Shown here piece after piece: positions 4,648-6,720 of a stretch of 6,720 nucleotides of DNA. A program made the position numbers and the translations under genes. Source of the DNA: Deltaproteobacteria bacterium. Lineage in GTDB: Bacteria; Desulfobacterota; Desulfobaccia; Desulfobaccales; 0-14-0-80-60-11. Location: NCBI GenBank assembly GCA_021817645.1, contig JAKAGH010000175.1, positions 1 through 6,720 on the forward strand, read 5' to 3'. Within the stretch, counting starts at the first letter, position 1. Each line of letters opens with the position of its first letter. The notes beneath the pieces are model-generated. The model had not been told where the DNA came from. It did no database searches and saw only the letters and a program-made list of their open reading frames with translations.

Positions 4648-4779
4648 TAGAAGCCATGGCAAAACCTCATTTTTCTGTCACCCTGAGCGCAGCGAAAGGT
4701 CTATGGTTCGGAAATGCTAGATTCTTCGCTGCGCTCAGAATGACATTTCTTATGAATCGAGGTTTTGCAATAGCTTCTA
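4648..4779. repeat. Nested 132-bp inverted repeat, MITE-like or REP-like
   Basis: Outer arms of 21 bases (4648-4668 and 4759-4779) match at 19 of 21 positions, including TAGAAGC and GCAAAACCTC. Inside lie a second pair of 27-base arms (4676-4702 and 4719-4745) sharing CTGAGCGCAGCGAA, with a 16-base loop. The inner unit, which includes a TTCGCTGCGCTCAGAATGACA arm, belongs to a type of intergenic repeat seen in many bacterial genomes. It begins 15 bases after the stop of the Fe-S protein gene, and as RNA it would form a long hairpin that could stabilise or end the operon mRNA. No target-site duplication is evident. Confidence 0.75.
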
Positions 4780-4823
4780 GTACCATGTCCCATGAATATC
4801 TTACATAAACTTGCCCGGTCTTT

Positions 4824-4935
4824 CTCCCTCCCCCTTCGAGGGGGGGAGGGTCGGGGTGGGGGTGGCGTCTTTGGGCTGATTACAGCCACTTAGCCAAAGT
4901 CGCCCCCCTAACCCTCTCCCCCGAGGGGAGAGGGA
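4824..4935. repeat. Pair of G/C-rich dispersed hairpin repeats in opposite orientation
   Basis: The first hairpin has CCCTCCCCC (4826-4834) against GGGGGAGGG (4842-4850). The second has CCCTCTCCCC (4912-4921) against GGGGAGAGGG (4925-4934) with a 3-base loop. The flanks (GGGTCGGGGTGGGGGT on the left, CCCCCCTAACCCTCTCC on the right) are roughly complementary, so the two units face each other. This 'CCCTCTCCC...GGGAGAGGGT' type is widespread between genes in many bacteria; its function is unknown. Confidence 0.8.
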
Positions 4936-5067
4936 ATAATATTGGGCATATTCCTAGGTGATAATTTGTAACTTATTTCTGGGACGTCACCCTAGTAACC
5001 CGGGGAGGCAAGAGGTGGCTGGCACAGATCAAAAACTGACCTGCCCCCGGTAGGTTCCCAATACTGT

Positions 5068-5101
5068 GAGCCGGTTCGCAGGCGACGTACAAAACCGGCT
5101 C
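5068..5101. repeat. 9-bp inverted repeat after the amidase gene
   Basis: GAGCCGGTT (5068-5076) and AACCGGCTC (5093-5101) form a perfect stem with a 16-base loop. It lies 22 bases beyond the stop of the minus-strand amidase gene. There is no T run on either side, so it is only a weak candidate for a transcription end. Confidence 0.5.
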
Positions 5102-5123
5102 CTGGCCGCTTTTCCCCCATCTC

Positions 5124-5930
5124 TCACGGCAAGCGCCGATGATTTAAACACGGCAGTTCCCGGCGCAGCCTCTGCAAGCGCTCGTGGTCCAGGCGGGCAT
5201 AGATGACGCCTTCACCGTCCGGGGCCTGGGCCAGGATCAGGCCCCAGGGGTCGACGATGAGGGAACGGCCGCAGCTTAAGCGGCCCGGGGAGTGTTGGCC
5301 CCATTGGTTCGGGGCGATGACGTAGGCCAGGTTTTCGATGGCCCGGGCCCGGACCAGCACCTCCCAATGGTCCCGGCCCGTGGTCAGGGTGAAGGCCGCG
5401 GGCAAGAGCAGCAGGTCGGCTTTTTCCCCTGACAAGGCCCGGAACAACTCCGGGAAGCGCAGGTCATAGCAGATGGCCAGGCCCGCGGTGAAGGGCGTGC
5501 CGGGCAGCGGCGTGACCGCCAATGCGGTTCCCCCCTGCACCACCCGGGATTCCCGGTAGCTGGGACCCTGCGCCAGGTCCACGTCGAAGAGGTGCATCTT
5601 GCGGTAGCAAGCCAGGATGTCTCCCTGGGGGCTGAGCAGCACGCTGGTGTTGAAGGGGAGGGACCCTGGTGCGGCCAGCTCCGGGAAGGAGCCGAGGAGC
5701 AGAAAGACCTGGAGTTTCCGGGCTATCTCCCGGAATTCACTAACCAGGGGGCCGTCCAGGGGTTGGACCGCAGGGTGATTCCGGTCCTCCGGCCCCAGGT
5801 AGGCAAAATGCTCCGGCAGGGCGATGAGCTGCGCGCCCTGACTCGCCGCCTCCGCGATCAAAGCCCTGGCCCGGACCAGGTTGCGGTCCATATCCGGGGT
5901 GGAATTAAGCTGCACCGCCGCGACCCACAT
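5124..5930 (-). CDS. Nitrilase-superfamily carbon-nitrogen hydrolase (Nit1/Nit2-like amidase)
   Basis: A 268-residue C-N hydrolase with the Glu-Lys-Cys triad: E40 in IALPEHFAY, K111 in CYRKMHLFDVD and C154 in GLAICYDLRFPE. E127 (YRES) fits the second conserved glutamate. The MHLFDVD and ICYDLRFPELFRAL strings are typical of the Nit branch, which includes deaminated-glutathione amidase and omega-amidase (removing the amide from alpha-keto analogues of glutamine or glutathione). Substrate cannot be fixed from sequence. Length matches the family (about 260-280). Start is the ATG read from 5930 on the minus strand, with GGGAGG 5 bases upstream. It is a cytoplasmic metabolite-repair type enzyme, convergent with the arsenic operon and unrelated to it by layout. 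An inverted repeat lies upstream of it; no convincing promoter is seen. Confidence 0.93.
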   Translation of the reverse strand: MWVAAVQLNSTPDMDRNLVRARALIAEAASQGAQLIALPEHFAYLGPEDRNHPAVQPLDGPLVSEFREIARKLQVFLLLGSFPELAAPGSLPFNTSVLLSPQGDILACYRKMHLFDVDLAQGPSYRESRVVQGGTALAVTPLPGTPFTAGLAICYDLRFPELFRALSGEKADLLLLPAAFTLTTGRDHWEVLVRARAIENLAYVIAPNQWGQHSPGRLSCGRSLIVDPWGLILAQAPDGEGVIYARLDHERLQRLRRELPCLNHRRLP

Positions 5931-5993
5931 AGATGCCTCCCTTTAGCAAAAGGAATGATAATCTCACGCAAAGGGCAAAGATATAAAGCTGAG

Positions 5994-6085
5994 TTATCAA
6001 AAGTCCCTCTTGAAAAGGGGGGGTTGGGGAGATTTCGGGCGCTTATCAAATCCCCCCTACCCCCCTTTTTCAAAGGGGGGGATAA
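5994..6085. repeat. Dispersed inverted repeat with G7/C6 tracts
   Basis: Left arm 5994-6035 (TTATC, then CTTGAAAAGGGGGGGTTGGGG, AGATTT) and right arm 6048-6085 (AAATCCCCCCTACCCCCC, TTTTTCAAAGGGGGGG, GATAA) are largely complementary around a 12-base loop. The right arm alone also folds as CCCCCCTTT with AAAGGGGGG. This kind of repeat is found between genes in many cyanobacteria and Desulfobacterota. It occupies the 200-base gap between the two minus-strand genes and may stop read-through. Confidence 0.78.
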
Positions 6086-6130
6086 GAAATGCTCTTAATC
6101 AGAGCCAAAACCTATTTTTTCCATAGTCCG

Positions 6131-6720
6131 TCAAGCGGTTCTGCCCTTAAAATCTAAAATATTCTGGTGGAATTCCTCCACGGTCAAAGCCATGAATCCC
6201 AAGCGCCGGCTGAGTTGGACGATGGCCGGGGGTGTGACGCGGCAGGCATGCAAAATGTCTTCCTGGGCCAGGACTTCCCGGCTGGGGCCGTCCAACATGA
6301 TAATCCCGTTTTTCAGGACCACCAGCCTCTGTGCGTAATTGGCCGCGGCCCACATGGAGTGAGTGACCATGAGAATGGTGTGGCCCTGGCGGTGCAGGTC
6401 CCGGATCAGGTCCAGCATATCCTTCTGTTCCCGGTGGTCCAGGCCGGTGGTGGGTTCATCCAGGATAATCACCTGGGGGCTGAGGGCCAGGACCGCGGCC
6501 ACGGCCAGGCGTTGGCGCTGCCCCTTGGTCAGCGAGAAAGGGTCCTCTCCGGCCCGGTCCCGGAGGTGCACCTGGGTCAGGGCTGTTTCCACCCGGAGGT
6601 TGATTTCCGCCTCCTCCAGCCCCAGGTTCCGGGGGCCGAAGGCCACTTCTTCCCAGACCTGCTCCGCGAACAGCTGGTAATCGGGATTCTGAAAGACGAA
6701 GCCCACGCGCAGGGGCTGGT
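6131..6720 (-). CDS. ABC transporter ATP-binding protein, CbiO/EcfA type (5' end outside window)
   Basis: The C-terminal part, about 197 residues, of an ABC ATPase that powers import at the membrane. The frame is open to the right edge (QPLRVGFVFQNPDYQLF), so the N terminus with the Walker A motif lies outside the window; the GTG at 6706 is an internal valine. Visible motifs in order are the Q-loop FQNPDYQLF, signature SLTKGQRQRLA, Walker B VIILDEPTTGLD and the switch histidine in VTHSM. FQNPD-x-QLF and EEVAFGPRNLGL are characteristic of cobalt/nickel and energy-coupling-factor (ECF) transporter ATPases. The signature reads LTKGQ instead of LSGGQ, a substitution seen in some members of this branch. 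About 60 residues follow the H-loop, ending VEEFHQNILDF. Substrate (Co, Ni or a vitamin) cannot be told without the neighbouring T and S components. Confidence 0.92.
   Translation of the reverse strand, partial: QPLRVGFVFQNPDYQLFAEQVWEEVAFGPRNLGLEEAEINLRVETALTQVHLRDRAGEDPFSLTKGQRQRLAVAAVLALSPQVIILDEPTTGLDHREQKDMLDLIRDLHRQGHTILMVTHSMWAAANYAQRLVVLKNGIIMLDGPSREVLAQEDILHACRVTPPAIVQLSRRLGFMALTVEEFHQNILDFKGRTA

Larger units (their letters stand above)
4633..5123. other. Non-coding gap between convergent genes, repeat-rich
   Basis: A 491-base stretch between the Fe-S protein gene (plus strand) and the amidase gene (minus strand). I see no supportable coding region. It holds the nested inverted repeat at 4648-4779, two G/C-rich hairpins at 4824-4935 and a 9-bp inverted repeat at 5068-5101. 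The stretch 4941-5067 shows nothing I can assign, apart from TGACCTGCCCCC at 5037-5048, a string often seen at insertion-sequence ends. No clear T-tailed terminator for the arsenic operon is visible. Confidence 0.8.

Noticed and set aside
5068..5101. Intrinsic terminator of the amidase gene
   Set aside because: The stem is good but the loop is long and no T run follows on the minus strand, so it is listed only as an inverted repeat.
4824..6085. CRISPR array
   Set aside because: The repeats are inverted, of different types and irregularly spaced, with no regular spacers or cas genes.

Overview
The window is GC-rich and looks like a chromosomal piece from a Gram-negative anaerobe. My best guess is Desulfobacterota (the former Deltaproteobacteria): gene order, G-rich dispersed hairpin repeats, stand-alone thioredoxin-like 'redox-active disulfide' proteins, a corrinoid-type Fe-S domain and a likely selenoprotein all fit. 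This placement is inference, because no rRNA or other marker gene is present.

Layout. (1) Positions 1-984 hold the 3' part of an RpoD-like sigma factor, then a DksA/TraR-type zinc-finger protein, closed by a strong intrinsic terminator at 1005-1037. (2) Positions 1074-4632 are a co-directional arsenic cluster: arsR with a metal-binding ELCVCD motif, a 59-codon-scale membrane mini-protein, arsM (As(III) S-adenosylmethionine methyltransferase), a heavy-metal-associated (HMA) domain gene with an in-frame TGA, a two-domain thioredoxin-like protein, a small thioredoxin-like protein, arsC of the thioredoxin-coupled type, and an Fe-S protein with a CFeSP-like four-cysteine motif. (3) Positions 4633-5123 are non-coding and carry a nested inverted repeat and G/C-rich hairpin repeats. 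(4) On the minus strand lie a nitrilase-superfamily amidase (5124-5930), another dispersed inverted repeat (5994-6085), and the 3' part of a CbiO/EcfA-type ABC ATPase running off the right edge.

How the arsenic genes may work together. ArsC reduces arsenate to arsenite and needs a dithiol partner, which the two neighbouring CxxC proteins could supply. ArsM methylates the arsenite. The HMA protein could bind or deliver the thiophilic metalloid. The Fe-S protein suggests an extra electron-transfer step. No arsenite efflux pump (ArsB, Acr3, ArsP) is visible, so within this window the module is a reduce-and-methylate system.

The two most notable points are as follows. First, the HMA gene seems to encode a selenoprotein: TGA at 2617-2619 sits exactly where the first cysteine of the metal-binding CxxC belongs, giving UxxC, and a small hairpin with a GGUC apex follows at a distance suited to a bacterial SECIS. 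Second, two near-identical promoter/operator units lie before arsR and before the mini-protein. Each has its -35 box exactly 36 bases before an ATGAAG start, which predicts leaderless mRNAs under ArsR control.
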